NCBI RefSeq assembly: GCF_965638725.1
Contig: NC_134953.1
Location: forward strand, 9,013,001 to 9,077,000
Origin: Aptenodytes patagonicus
Taxonomy: Eukaryota; Chordata; Aves; Sphenisciformes; Spheniscidae
Length of the DNA: 64,000 bases
Reading direction: 5' to 3'
Shown one piece after another: positions 35,180 through 47,800 of the stretch. Below the pieces are notes generated by a model, which saw nothing but the letters and a program-made list of their open reading frames with translations, was not told the origin of the DNA and did no database searches. Positions within the stretch are counted from its first letter, which is position 1. Each line of letters opens with the position of its first letter. A program made the translations under genes and the position numbers.

Positions 35180-38000
35180 AGGAGAAATTAGCTCTTGGTG
35201 CAAAACGTTTTGTGGCCTGATGGCCAAAAGCACTCAACAGTGCCAGGTTTGCTTGCATGCGGTTTGGCCAGATTTTCTTTTCCAGGTCTTGCTCTCCTGC
35301 TGTACGTTGCCACGAGGCCAAGATTTGTGAGTTTGACCCAGAATTGCAAGGATATGCCTGTGCTCTGTTTTCTTAGACTGTTGTGTTTGAAAAGATTGGG
35401 ATTTCTTTACTGAAAAATCAAAACTGAGAAGATTCCCCTAGGCTTTAGTATGTTCTAATATGGTGTTAACAAAGGGAGGGGGAAAAAGCAATTGCAAAGC
35501 TCAATGCCATGATGTGAGCTTGTGCTAAAACTCGGACCTTAGAATTGCCACTTGCTCTCCTTAGCTTGTCTGTTTTAGAGATGGAAGCACTGAGTACCCA
35601 TGCTTCTGCTGGGCATAATTTATCTTGGCATACCCAGTATTGCTGAAAATCAAATTTTTATGTATTCCTTAGAATCAGACATTTAATCCTGTGTTCTGTA
35701 ATCACATCTATGATGTGGCGTCACTACCAATTTGCATAGACAATATTAATTCTGCTATTTTTTTTAGACTTCCAGGTATTTCGTAAAACAGGCTTTTTTG
35801 GAACAGAACTTAAGTATTACCTTTTTTTTTTTTAAATGTGTTATGCCTGCTGGGTCTAGATAAATGTTTTTCCTCTATCTCTTCATTGGCTTGGTCATTC
35901 AGTGCTGCAGCCAGAGTTTTATTACTCAGGCTACTGTGTTAACTGTTGGCTGGTAGAGAAGGAAAGCTTTTACATCTATGAATCCTTCAGTAAGAGATAA
36001 TGTCTTTTGCAGTAGCTGCCACTTCCCTTCTCCTCTCTCCCTCTGGTTTTTGAGAAGTGTACAGAAGAGCATGGGGAAGACAAGACACAGTTTGTCATAA
36101 CCTGCCATCTCTTTCATGATGTCCGGAACATCTTTTGACTAGAGTGGGTCAGTATAAATGGCTGGGTGCCGCTTCAAGATGCATTTCAAGTTTGGATATC
36201 GGAGCTTAGTTTGTAAGTAGCTGGTGTTGAAGAGGAGGTGCCATTTATAGGACAAAGAAGTGCCCTTTATTAGAAGTGCCTATAGCAAGTGGGCATCTCT
36301 GAGGCAGTATTGCCCTTTTCCTTAAAAAGAGGGTAAAAGATGGTGTGCTATCTGTTGTCTGATCTTGCCTTACTCGTAGCTTGTGTGATGATAAGCAAGT
36401 CATTGCGTTCAGGTGTTTGTTCAGTTTTGGTATTAAATTCAGACAGAAAACCCAATACCCTCTCTTCTCTCCCCCCCCTTATCTGTCTCCATTCTTTCAG
36501 GAGTAGCTGAAGTCTAATGAAAGCAAATCCGATTGTTGGGCAGGCAGCATCTATGGAAAAGCAGAGAGTCATATTGGGCCTCAACATTTTAAAATGCAGA
36601 CTATATTGAGGCTCAGATTGTGTTTCTGCAAAATGGTGTATTCTCCTTTTATTGCTGGTGCTATTAGGCTAAATTAATTGCTGTTTAAAGCACCTGAAAA
36701 TCCAGTGCTATAAGGTGTTGTAGGAAATGCTGTGTGTTCTTTTTGTAGCCAGTATGAACAATCTGGATCTGTATTTTATTTGAAGGGCATTTCAAATTGT
36801 TCTTGATGCTTAGTCGTGACCTGTCTATATGTTAACGTGTATTTTCTACGTGACTTTAGCAATTTATGTGCTGAGCGGAAGGATCTTTCCTACAACCTAC
36901 ATGTGAAATATTTGCTAATAAGCTGTCATATTTTGGGTCACTCCAGTCTCTACTGAGGTAGATGATTAGAGATGGTCTAATGATGCCCTCAGAGCTTTAC
37001 TAAGCAGAATCTTACGAACTAAACCGGGAGCAAATATTTTATCTTTGTAATAAGATTTCATATGCTGAGGGATCTCAAAGCACATCCCAAGCTGACTGTG
37101 CTAATGGGACCGCTGAATTGCAGTCATGGGCTGGGGAATCACAGAACAAGGCTGTATCTCATATTGGAGCTGAACCCGAATGATCTGATTGAGTAGCTCA
37201 GACATGATGAAGACAGTTAACATGTTGGGAATATGATGCTTCAGCATAAAATCAGAAGAAATAATAAAGCTGTCTTTTTGGGGGGGATGGTTATTGCTCT
37301 TTTAAAAGCGTGAGAAACAAAGGGAAGCAGCCAGGTTTAACTTGTACTGATGAACACAGGAAGATGCAAAATAAGTATCCGTGGTCTATACTGTATTTCT
37401 GCCCAAATGTGACTCATTGTTTCTTTTGTCCAAATTATATACCTGGGAGCATGTGATCACCACAGAGCTACAAACTGATTTTGCCCAGTGGTTAAGACTC
37501 AAGGTTGCATCTTGGTATCATGAAGGCAACCAGAAGTCCCCAAGGACAACCTCTTGTCAGAATAGCTGCCTTGGACAGGGCAAAATACGTTTAAACTTGG
37601 CAGGAGGCAGAGAAGACTGGAAAAAGCACCTTAGAGCTGCAGACGTTTGGTTTTCTGAGATATGCTGCCCTCTTCCTTCTCTGACTTTAGAGAGCGAGCT
37701 GTCCCAGGTCCTCCTACATGGGGAACCTGCTTGTTTGAAAAACGAAACTCCTCAAAATCCCCTCTTTTCCTGGTAATCTGGGTGTTTTCCCTCTCTGGAC
37801 TGAATGCTTATCTTGCCTTCCCTGTGCCGCTGATCGGAGAGGCCAAGGCGGGTTTATTTTAGCCCGCAGCAGTGCAGGCTGCCGTCAGTGTGAGTCTGGC
37901 ACAGCGCTTCCTGCCGGCCCCGGCTCTTGGCGGTGTCGCCTGGCTCTTCCTTCTGAAACTCCTTCCTCCCATACCTGCCAGGCAATTTGGTAACTGCTTT
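35180..38000. other. Intron 2 segment, no gene seen
   Basis: Non-coding DNA with a T12 run at 35822-35833. The longest frame is 131 codons on + (37381-37776) with no recognisable feature. GC content rises from about 37,860 towards the polyadenylation-type site at 38,086. Confidence 0.5.
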
Positions 38001-38069
38001 CCCCAGACCTGCCTTCACTTTCTTTGTTCCTCCGGTGCCATCTTTGTGATTTTTCTCTTAGAGTGCAGA

Positions 38070-38130
38070 GTTATGTATAGGCTGTAATAAATAAAAGTTT
38101 CTCCCGTAAGCAATCAGTGATGTGCTTTTC
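38070..38130 (+). terminator. Candidate intronic polyadenylation site
   Basis: Two overlapping AATAAA hexamers (38086-38091 and 38090-38095) are preceded by two TGTA words (TTATGTATAGGCTGTAATAAA), the motif bound by cleavage factor Im, and followed by TG-rich sequence (AGTGATGTGCTTTTC). The combination is what a functional cleavage site looks like, and it follows a GC-richer 200-bp stretch. It could end an unannotated or prematurely terminated transcript on the + strand. No cDNA evidence is available here. Confidence 0.4.
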
Positions 38131-38704
38131 TAGATATGTTGCTAAGTTATTTTTTCCCTTAAAGCTTCCACTTCTTTTAGTCACAGAGTCAAGTGTCCTA
38201 TCGTTCTAATATTTGAATAATTCTTGATGTGTGGTCTCCATTCTGTCCTTGTAGGGCAAACTGGGAGCTTTAACAGTCTCCAGTTCTAACTTCAGATCAT
38301 GTAAATTCTTCAGTGCTCTGGCCTGCCAGTTTCCTGACCAGCTAGAGCGACAATTGTTCTGTATGCTTGTAGACACAGGAAGAGATGCTGGTCATTGCAA
38401 GTTCTCCAATACATTGAATGGATGGGAGCTACGTGTAGATTTGGGAGTCGGTACGCTCTGGTTTTGGCTGTCCCTGTTAAAGAGCAGTAGACAACCTGAC
38501 GGGTATCAGACACTGTCTGTTGTTCTCATTGGCGAGGTCCTTGGTTCTGACTGTAAGCAGCCAACTGCATAATTGCTTCTTGGGAAAACTGTGTGTTTCA
38601 CTAGCTGCTGAACAGCCTGTCTCTAAAGCAGTGCTGTCTCAATAGCAATGTCATATTTGCCTTGCTATAATCCAGGTCTCATGCGAGATCCTGTTATTAC
38701 ATGA

Positions 38705-38815
38705 CTGGGGTTTTTCTTCTTTCTTTTAGGCGCAGGATCTAGGGCTCTGCAAGTCCTGGCTGTACTGCTGACTCCTTGTGATTTTCAAATAAATTGCTTT
38801 ATTCTCGCTCTATTT
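38705..38815 (+). terminator. Candidate terminal exon with AATAAA
   Basis: GGGTTTTTCTTCTTTCTTTTAG is a strong acceptor ending at 38729. Only 58 nt later AATAAA (38788-38793) is followed by a T-rich stretch. Read after exon 2 of CAMK2G this could make a short terminal exon and a truncated transcript. The arrangement may be coincidental. Confidence 0.3.
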
Positions 38816-41800
38816 TTAATCTGCAAAACTGGGTATTTTTCTTCAATATGTGATGAGGGGGTGGTAAAGATTGATCTGCATTCTGTACTTATAAAAATGA
38901 TGACCTCTTACATGAGTGCCAGGCATTACAAAGGGAGAATGTTGGGGGAGCTCTGATGAATGGTTGTCTCTCATGATGGATCAGAAATTAGGGGTAGACT
39001 AATTCAGTCAGAAGACTAGAACATCATACAGTCTGACATAAACCACTTGTGGGCACTAATTCTTGGAGTATCATAGCAAAGGATAGTGGAATTTTACCCC
39101 GTAGCTTCATGAGCAGTTGCAGCCAGTGTGAGCTGTGTGCTGCTGCTGAAAGAGGCAGCCTTTCTTCTGACCATTTATTCCCTCCTTGCACCAGCACAAA
39201 TTCTTTATATAGTTACATGGTGAACCAGGTTAATGATGGATCAGTTCAGCTATTCAGTTCAGTGCACTGCTGCACAAATGCTTGCACCAGCATCAGAAGC
39301 AAAGAGGATGCAGGGCCATTAGGAAACAGGCAGGGGAAGGATGGGACTGCAGTGACTGCCAGCGTTACAACAAAAGGACCTCCTGTACCTGCTGTTGGAC
39401 AAATCGGCACCGCAGGCAGTGCCAGAAGCGCGATCTCTTTCTTCCTAGAGATACTCCAGAAAATCTGGCTTTATCTTACCTGTGGCCTTTTGGGGAAGAA
39501 GGTGAGGGCAATCAGTGCTATGGTGGGACCTTTTGCTCATACAGCTGTACTACTGGAATCCTCAATTCCAGTAGCTTAGCTAAGGAATTGGAGATGCCAC
39601 TGCATCTCTATACAGCTGAATTACTAAAATACCATCTGAAGGGTAGATGGGCTTTTTGGAGGGAGCAGGAGGTTCTTCAGTCAAAACAGCGTCTTGCTGT
39701 GGTGCTAGCTTTGCTGGTGTGCACTTGTCCTTGCCGTAGGAACTCTTCTAATGCAACATGCAGGAATTGCTATGCCTGTGAAATGTGTTTACTGGTAGAC
39801 ATGACCCAGACAGAAACGAAGACCAGCAGTGGCTAGCATTGCCTCTAGCAGGGAATTTTAAATGTTCTGAAAGCGTGGACTTGATCTGATGGTGGTGTTT
39901 GCCCCCTCTCATACAAGCCTCAGTTTCATTTTCTGAGGCGCAGGTACTGAACCCAAAATTTGGGTCTGAGACTGCTCTGATTATCTATTTAAAGCCACTG
40001 CATTGTTGAAGAGAATGTCACACAGTCTTAAGTTTGCTTGAATGAAGAGATCTCTACGTTGCGTCTCCCTCATCTCTTTGGGAAGTCATTTCCTACGATT
40101 CGAGAGCTAGGCTCCAGGAGTGGGAGCGGGTTTCTCTGTGATCCCTCACAGTGTCATTGCCCACACGGTGAGTCACTAGTAATGCCTGAGTTCTTATTTT
40201 TAGTCCTGTTGCTACCATCAGGCTGAAACCATTGGCGGATAAGAGACTTAAGCGAGGAGATAAACACGTTAATCTCCCTAGGCCTTCCCTCTCAGCTGCT
40301 GTCTCTGTGCCTTTGTGCATCTCAAGATGCAGCTTTTCCTGGACCATCAGGCAGAATGATGTTCCCTCTGTACCCTGGTGGTATTGAGCGCTGGAGCTGG
40401 GAGGAATGCCTTCCGTACATGTGGGTTTGCATGTGCAGGCGGGGCAGCGTGCTTTGTCTGTGATGAAGGCAAGCTGGGCAGGCTGTTACTTTCCACGCCG
40501 GCACCTTCGCCATCAGGGCTTTTCAGGGAACATCCATTCTTTTCTCAGATCCTATCACCACAACGCCTTTCCCTCCCTTCCCTCAGGGAAGAGTCCTGAA
40601 AGAAACTAACAGGATTATTTTGTATAAGCTTGTTCCCTTTGGTGAGCTTTTAAAGTATCCTGTTGAATTCTTGGGCGAGGTCACTGGTCTCTCTCAGTTA
40701 TATTGTAGGACTCTAGTAACAGTTCGTGCATTCATTCTTAGGCTTCCTTTTTTGTTTTCCTGACACGGCAAGGTAGTGCGTATGGGAGTACTGGTGAGTG
40801 CTTCTTTGCCCAGCGGTGGGCTGGTGGTGGTGCAGACTGAATAGGGTGTTTTCTTCTGCCCCTTCCTTCTCATGCCCTCTTTCCCAGTTACCTCTGATCC
40901 TGCAAAATGAACTAGTTTGCAGATCTCAGGGTTCCAGCTCTTTTGTTTTCTGTCCTTTTTCCGTTAGCATGTGCGTCTCCAACTTCAGGGAGTCTTTTGC
41001 ACAGATTTATGCCATGTGAATTTTAAGGGAAGAAAGGAGTATGTTCAGCTGTTCTTTACTTTTGTTAACAGGGTAGATTATTTTTAAAATAAAGTATTTT
41101 GAGGGTTTTGCTTGTGGAAGAGAAATGAAGGAAAGACAGTCAACTGGTGGGGACTTGCTCTTCTTCCAGCAACAGTACACCTGAGCCATCATGGACCTCG
41201 TTGTTCCAGAAGTCCCAAAACACACATCCAAAGCTGGTAGCAGTGTGTGATTATGGCTGATCTGCTTCTCAGTTTCCTTGGCTCAGTGGCCTCAGGTAGC
41301 CAGCTGTAGCTCGTAATTTGAATAAGGCTCAGACTCCCGAGCTCCTGGCAGTGTGCTGGTGATAGAACAGACACATGCTTAACTCAGACGGAGTTCAGTC
41401 CTGTTGATTATGGCTCAGTTAGTGTCATTCTTCTGACCTTCCTGGTCCGAAGCCTTTTTTAGTTCTGTGCCCTCACTTTTGTTCCCACACATGTGTCTTT
41501 GAGGGTGGCCCAATCTTCACAAAATTCAGAAACAGATTTTTTAAAACCTCTTTTCTTTCTGATACCTGCCATTTGGAGGGGAAAGGATGAAGTCCTGGGT
41601 GTTTGAGGCCTCCTGTTTTCCTTGGCAATCTCTTCTCTAGTACAATTTGAAAGCACTTCTGGCTGTCAGATGTGGGAGAACATTAACTCAACCTAGGGAT
41701 AGCATGCTCAAGTGAGAGTTGAGGCATAAGTTCAACAAAGTAACTACCAGTATTGTCCCATGTGCTGGGTGATGTGATGTAAAAAGGCAGCTGAAGGGGG

Positions 41801-44800
41801 TGACCACAATTTTGAATGTGGAGGTAGTGCTGCCAGCACACTGAGGTGGGGGACCAGCCCCGTGGCAACAAGTTAGTCCTGTGTGTGACTGAACTTATCT
41901 GGATCTTTGGAGGCTCTAAAACTTATGCAAAGCTGGCTCCTCTGTTTGTTTGTTTCTTCCCCTGTAGTGCTAGTTTTGAAATGCAGAGCTGGTGTGGGAG
42001 AGCAGGGCACCTGTGGATGCCGGTAGCTTGTGCTCAGAGACCACCGTAATGAGAACTACTGTGTGCGTATTTGTAAATCTCTGCACCCATTGAGCTGGAG
42101 ATTGGTACTTGTCGCTGCTTGCTCATTGCACTGAAAATGGAATTGGCTGTGGGCAGTGGAGTTGAGATATGAAGTGTAATCACTGCACCCACATGTGCTG
42201 TGAGTTCCCGGAGCTGCTCTTCATGTGCCTCTCCCTTTTGATATGTCTTTCTATCTTATTATTATTGTTACTGTAGAACTTGTCTCTGGATATGTTCAGT
42301 GTTTGAGTGGGAAAATGCGCAGGACTGGACAAACAAAGCATAATTAGAAATCTCTCACCGTGTGTCTATTTTTTCTCTCTTTGCTTTCCGTTCCTCTTAT
42401 CCCACTTCCCCTAGTCTATATACAAGTACTGAGTATCTGAAGCTGATGAAGGGAGAGCTTGGTCTCTCTGCTGGCAGTGTAGCAGAAGGTGTGATTGCAG
42501 CATGAAGGACATACTTTACTAACTTTATTCTCAGTAGTGTAGAGATAATAGCATTGAAGTCACAGTGATGTGGATTTCAGTATGGGCTAGCAACTTAGGC
42601 ACATATGTATGTCCCCAGCAGGCCTGTACAATTTGTGTTAAAGTCCATGAGTCCGGCTATTACTACTCCTGCTAGTGAGTATAGTGCTAACGTGGATATG
42701 TCTATTCATGCTACGATTAAACCTTTGACTGCAGAGTAGACATCTCCATAAAGCTTTGAGGCTCTTTTGCAAGGGCAGAAGGTGCCCAGCAGGAACAATA
42801 TCAGAAGCTGGGTGTGTGTCTCCTGCTTCTGAGTGCCAGCTCCAGAGGAAATTGTTATGCAGTTTGCTTATCACTTCAGTTTTACTCCAGCTCTCACTCT
42901 GCTGCTGCACTTTTAAAGCGAAGGTCTTGGCTTCCCAGAGAACAGCTGCTTATGGTATCCCCTTGCACAGGGTCTTGTTCACTAAAGCCCAGCCTCCTGG
43001 AACTTTTCCAGCCTCTAACCCTATGGAGAAAAACCTGTGTGACCACTTGAGTCCTTATAGGCAACAGCTTGTCTACAGTGCTGGGTGCGTCATCATCAGA
43101 TCCTAGGGAAGGGTGATTTGTGTCCCCTCTCTTAGTCGAGGTGAGGAGGCAAGTGGATGGAAGATGCTGGTGAGAGCCACCCATCTGTCTGTTCAGGGCA
43201 GAGCAGCAAAGAGAGGGCAGTGGAAAGCCTCGGGTTTTGATAGCCTACGTCTGTGCTAACTGTGGTGAGTTAGGGAAGCTGGTGTTTTTAATGCCCCGGA
43301 GGTCAAGAAAGTTAGTACTGTGCCTGTGGTGTGCATGGGAAATTACCGTGACTTTCATGGCTTCTGAAATGTGAAAAAGGGATCTAAAAACTACGAAAGT
43401 GACCAAAAAGCCCAGTAACCCATGTGTGCTGCAGCATGCTTTGTTTTACTCCTCCACACACCTTTCCCACCAAAGGAATGGAAATGCAGCTGTGGCAGAT
43501 GTATCCCTAACCACAGTTACACACCCTGGAAAACTCTGGGAGCTGTTAGCTATGTTGGTTTCTAAGTCCCAGCAGCTGATCTGTGGTTTGTTTGGGGGGT
43601 TTTGGTTTGAAGAGGCCTTGATTTCCACCGCCCCCCCCACCAAAGCTCCAGAGAAATTTGTTCTTGGGAAGGTGACTCTGCTCTGCCCTGTGGATGTGTC
43701 AGCTCTGCAGCTCCCCAGGGCAGATGCCTGGAGTGCTGCAGAAGATAGAGGAGAGCTGTGGGGGCAGCAGGGCTGAGCCCAAGACCAAGTTTGGTCTGAT
43801 TCTTGGAATCAAAATAACAGATACCTGCTGCTTCCCTGTGTGTTTTGGGTGATAGTAGACAGGTGTTGATAGCTGCATTTTGCTGGTGCTTGGGTCTTGA
43901 CACAAGGCTCACCAGTGATGCTGGCTGTGATCATTGCAGTGATGGCCAGGCAGAAGTTATCCTCTTGGCCCTGCCAGAGACCTTTCCTTGCCACCTGATC
44001 CTGGGTCTGCTATATGCTTCCTCCAGTTTGCTGAGCAAGTTTAAGAGTCTTTCCTCCTGTTCACCTGGAACTTCCCCAGCTGCACATCTGTCGAGCTGTT
44101 GTTCTGAATCATAAGGGTGTTTGTTCCCTCACTCTGGACATCACCATGGATTTATTCTAGGCTGCCCTTAGCATCTCTTCTCAGGCTCTCTGAAGCTGGG
44201 TGTTGGACAGTGAAGGTAGTTTACCCTCACTGGATGGGATGCAACTTTCCTGTGTCCGTAGTGTGGTCAAGTGATGACTGTGAAAATCCTTGCTGACCTG
44301 TTCTGCAGGACTTGTGCAGCCTCTCTTTCTGGATTAGACAGAGACTTTCACCCAGGAGTAGAAAACAGCTTATATGCAAACCGATGGCCCAGCCACCTTC
44401 TGTGGTTCCTTTGCAGTAGCCTCAGCTCCATTTGAGCTTCCGCTTCTGCTGGACACTAGAGTGAAATCCTGTCCCTCATGGTGCAGTTCCCTTGCTCCCT
44501 TACTCTTCCCCAGGCACACATCCACAGATGCTCTATGCTGTCCCCACTGTGGACCTCCTGTCTGAGCATTCAGTCTTCCAGTGTTCCTGCTGCCCCTCAG
44601 TCAGGTACAACTCTGGGTACGCTGCCTGTGTTGTCCTTCTCCTTTTCAGTTGTGGTTTACAGCTAGCGTGTTCCGCTCTGGACCTTGCTTCCCACTCGTG
44701 CAGGGAGGGTGGTAGTTCCTGTCTCTGCTCCTGTGAAGCTGTGTAGCAGGAGATAAGAATTACCACCCAGCTTCTGAATGAGGCTGCAGCCAGAAGGGAG

Positions 44801-47800
44801 TTAGCCTCTGACGTATGGATGATGGGATGGTGAACGCGCAACATCACTGATGGCACGTGGGCATAGGTTAAGAAGGTCAGGATAGCAAAGCAACATCTGC
44901 GCTATCCCTTTGCTATTTTGTGTGAAGATGAATGAGTGGCTGGGCCGGGGGGGGGAGGCAGCAAAATCACTGTTAGCAGGGCAAACGTGAATGTGGTACA
45001 CGTTTGTACCTGTACCTTTTTTTAACAGGAATGAATAAATTTCTAGGACAGTAGCAGTAAAACATGCACTAAGCTGGCAGCCCTCTTCTCGGGTTCGAGA
45101 GCTTCCCAGAATTTCTCAGATGAACTGGAGGCAGATTCCCCACAGCTCAGAAGCTCTTGAAGAGTTGATAACAGCTCAGCATTTGAAGGGACAGTATATT
45201 TATTCTGTGACAAGTCTTGCATTCCCCAGCCTGCCTGACCCTCCAGCTCCCTAGCATGTGAACCTCTCTGCAGGTGCCGGCGGAAACACAGCCACTGCCT
45301 TTCCTCGGTGCTCCCTCCATGCCGAGGGGCAGGTCCTGCTCACCGCAGCCTCTCCCGATGGCTGTAGCTAGCACGCGGGGAGGAGATGTGCGGGAAGAGC
45401 CAATTCCTGTCTGACTGCTGGGGATGAGGTGCGCTCAGAGAGCTGTGCACAAGTATATTGTAGTCCAGACACTTCAAACTGCCCTGGCTAGGGTAGAGCC
45501 TCTGTGTATTTTAGGCTTTCCGCAGCACGCTGCTACTTTAGGGAGGAAAAGAGGAGTGGCTGTCTTTGCAATACCTCTGAATTGCTTGCCTTGCACTCTT
45601 ATCTTCCTTTGTGGATGAGCTTTCATGTGAGCAGTGACAGCTACTAGCGAAGCTGCAGCCTCAGTATTTTCCTGTGTCTTCCTCCCACCAGAGCTGGCAG
45701 TGCTGTTTTGATGGGTGTTTAATAGACCGAGCCCTGAGAGGCACTGTAGGCCAATACTAATCGGAAGGATCTGTTTTCCACCTGCGTCTTCCTAGTCGGT
45801 GTCTGTCAGAGAGCAGAAGGCAGCGCCTGGGTGGAGGGATGCGGGGACGTCGTGCTGTCATGAGCGCTTTCTGGAATGAAGTGTGCAGCGGCTCTGCTTT
45901 TGGGCACAGAGGCCTTGTCTCCTGTGGAAGCCGGGAAGACAGAGCCCTCCCCTGCTCCCTCTGGAACAAAACCAGTGGATGACTAATGCACTCTTTGTAA
46001 ATACAGCTTACCCTATCAGTGACTAATGAAGGCTTTTTCCCCCCCCCTCCTGTCTTGCTAAAATAAAAGCGGTTGCTCAGAGCAAGGCTGCTGATGGGAT
46101 CTCTTTCCTCTTGTTTTATTTCACTCTTATCAGTGGTGTAGCAGGGAGTGCAGGGCTTTTACAAAAGGCAGATTATTGCCCCTTTTCCTTATGTGAAACT
46201 TAATTCCAGATGGTAATTTGTGTATTCATTTTTGTTAGGGTCACAGCGCGCTCCTAAAGCAATCTTCTGTTCCATATGCTGATCTTTGCTTCTCATACTG
46301 GAACCTATGTCATGTCCACAATGCAGGAGACTCAAACCTTGCTTTAACTTTTTTGATAAAACCTTTGACAGCATGCCGTTAGTCCTGTACATTTGGACTG
46401 TGCTCAGATGCTTGCTCCTGATTGTGCGTCTGGTCCTTGCAAAGGGGCATCCCATTTTTCTCTTGGCACTCTACCAACAGACAGCTTCCAGCCTGCAGGT
46501 TAGGAAGCTTGTGGGCTTGCTAAAAGCTCTTGGAAAAAGTTTATTATTCTAGTGCCATGCTGTCTGGCCCTTGCAGATACATACTGTTGTATGCTAACAA
46601 GCTACCCAAAAGAAGCAGAAGCAATATTCACAAAGATGTGTATGGAGATACTACTCATATGTTTGGTAAGTGCATTATTAAAAAGTAGGACTTGTAATTC
46701 AATGGAAAGCTTAGTTTTAGGTGGAAATTGTATATCGAATAGAAAACATTGCAACACAGAAGTTCTCTGAACCCTGCTCCGTGAATTGCTTCCGTGGTCC
46801 TGAAGGTTATTCATCATCTGAGACAGATCCATAAGGGACTTGAACAAGAATGCTCTTGAGTGCTGTCTTGGATTTGGCAAGCAGATTCCATAAAAGCCTG
46901 TCTGAGCTTGTCACATTGACCTTTTCTGAAAAGAAACCTAGAAAACTGCTTGTAAGTTTGGTCAGTTTGTTTTGCACCTCAAATATATTGCTATTTTCAA
47001 GGCAGCAAGGACAGGAAAGGGTGTCTTACTGCCATCAAATACTGTCCTTCTAGCTCTGCCTCGTGAACCTCCTGGAGGGAGCAAAGGAGAGCAGTACTCG
47101 GTGAGACCATGTGTCCCCTTCGGAGGGTACCATCAAGTTTATCTTCCTCCTTCCCTCTCTGTGCAAACCAGCCTCTGTCACATTCATCTGGCATTTCTAT
47201 GGCTGCTAGAGCAGTAGTTTACATGTCAGAGCAATGTTACAAAAGAGAATTTTCAAGAAATTGTCTTTTTTACTTTTAAGTATTTTTTTTTTTAGTCCTT
47301 TGTCTGACAGGAGGGTGCCTCGTTTTCTCTCTCTTTGGCTCTGCAGCTCCCATCCTGCCCTTCCCCCCAGCCAGATCATGACCTGTTCTCTTCTGTCACT
47401 CTCCCTGCCTGTCCTGGTATGACACCAGGTCTTCACCGCAGCCTTTCCCCACCCCCTCTTTATATCCAGCTTATAGCTGGCCTTAGTTGCTACTCCTGTG
47501 GCAGGGTGGCTGCCTGCTTTTGCCTACACTTGCACTCGCAGGTCTCCTGGGTGCTTGCAGAAGTGGAGATAGCCAAGTGCCATGTGTCTGCCTGACTTCC
47601 ACAGGTCATCAGCAGTGACCCTCAGCTGTCTTTTGGGTACCTTCTGAATGAAGATTTATGTGAGGTTACTTGCTGACTTTACTATAAAGAGCCAAAGTAT
47701 GCATTTTCTTCTGTAGGCCTTTTCAGTTTGTTGTTTATGTTTCAAAATGAAAAATGGTTTTATTTAAAAACATGAATCTATTAGTTAAACTGTGAAGTAA

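Noticed and set aside
45085..45120. GGGTTCGAG as a tRNA B-box
   Set aside because: There is no matching A-box at the right distance and no acceptor or anticodon stem can be drawn around it. Similar GGTTCGA words at about 59570 and 63698 also lack tRNA structure.
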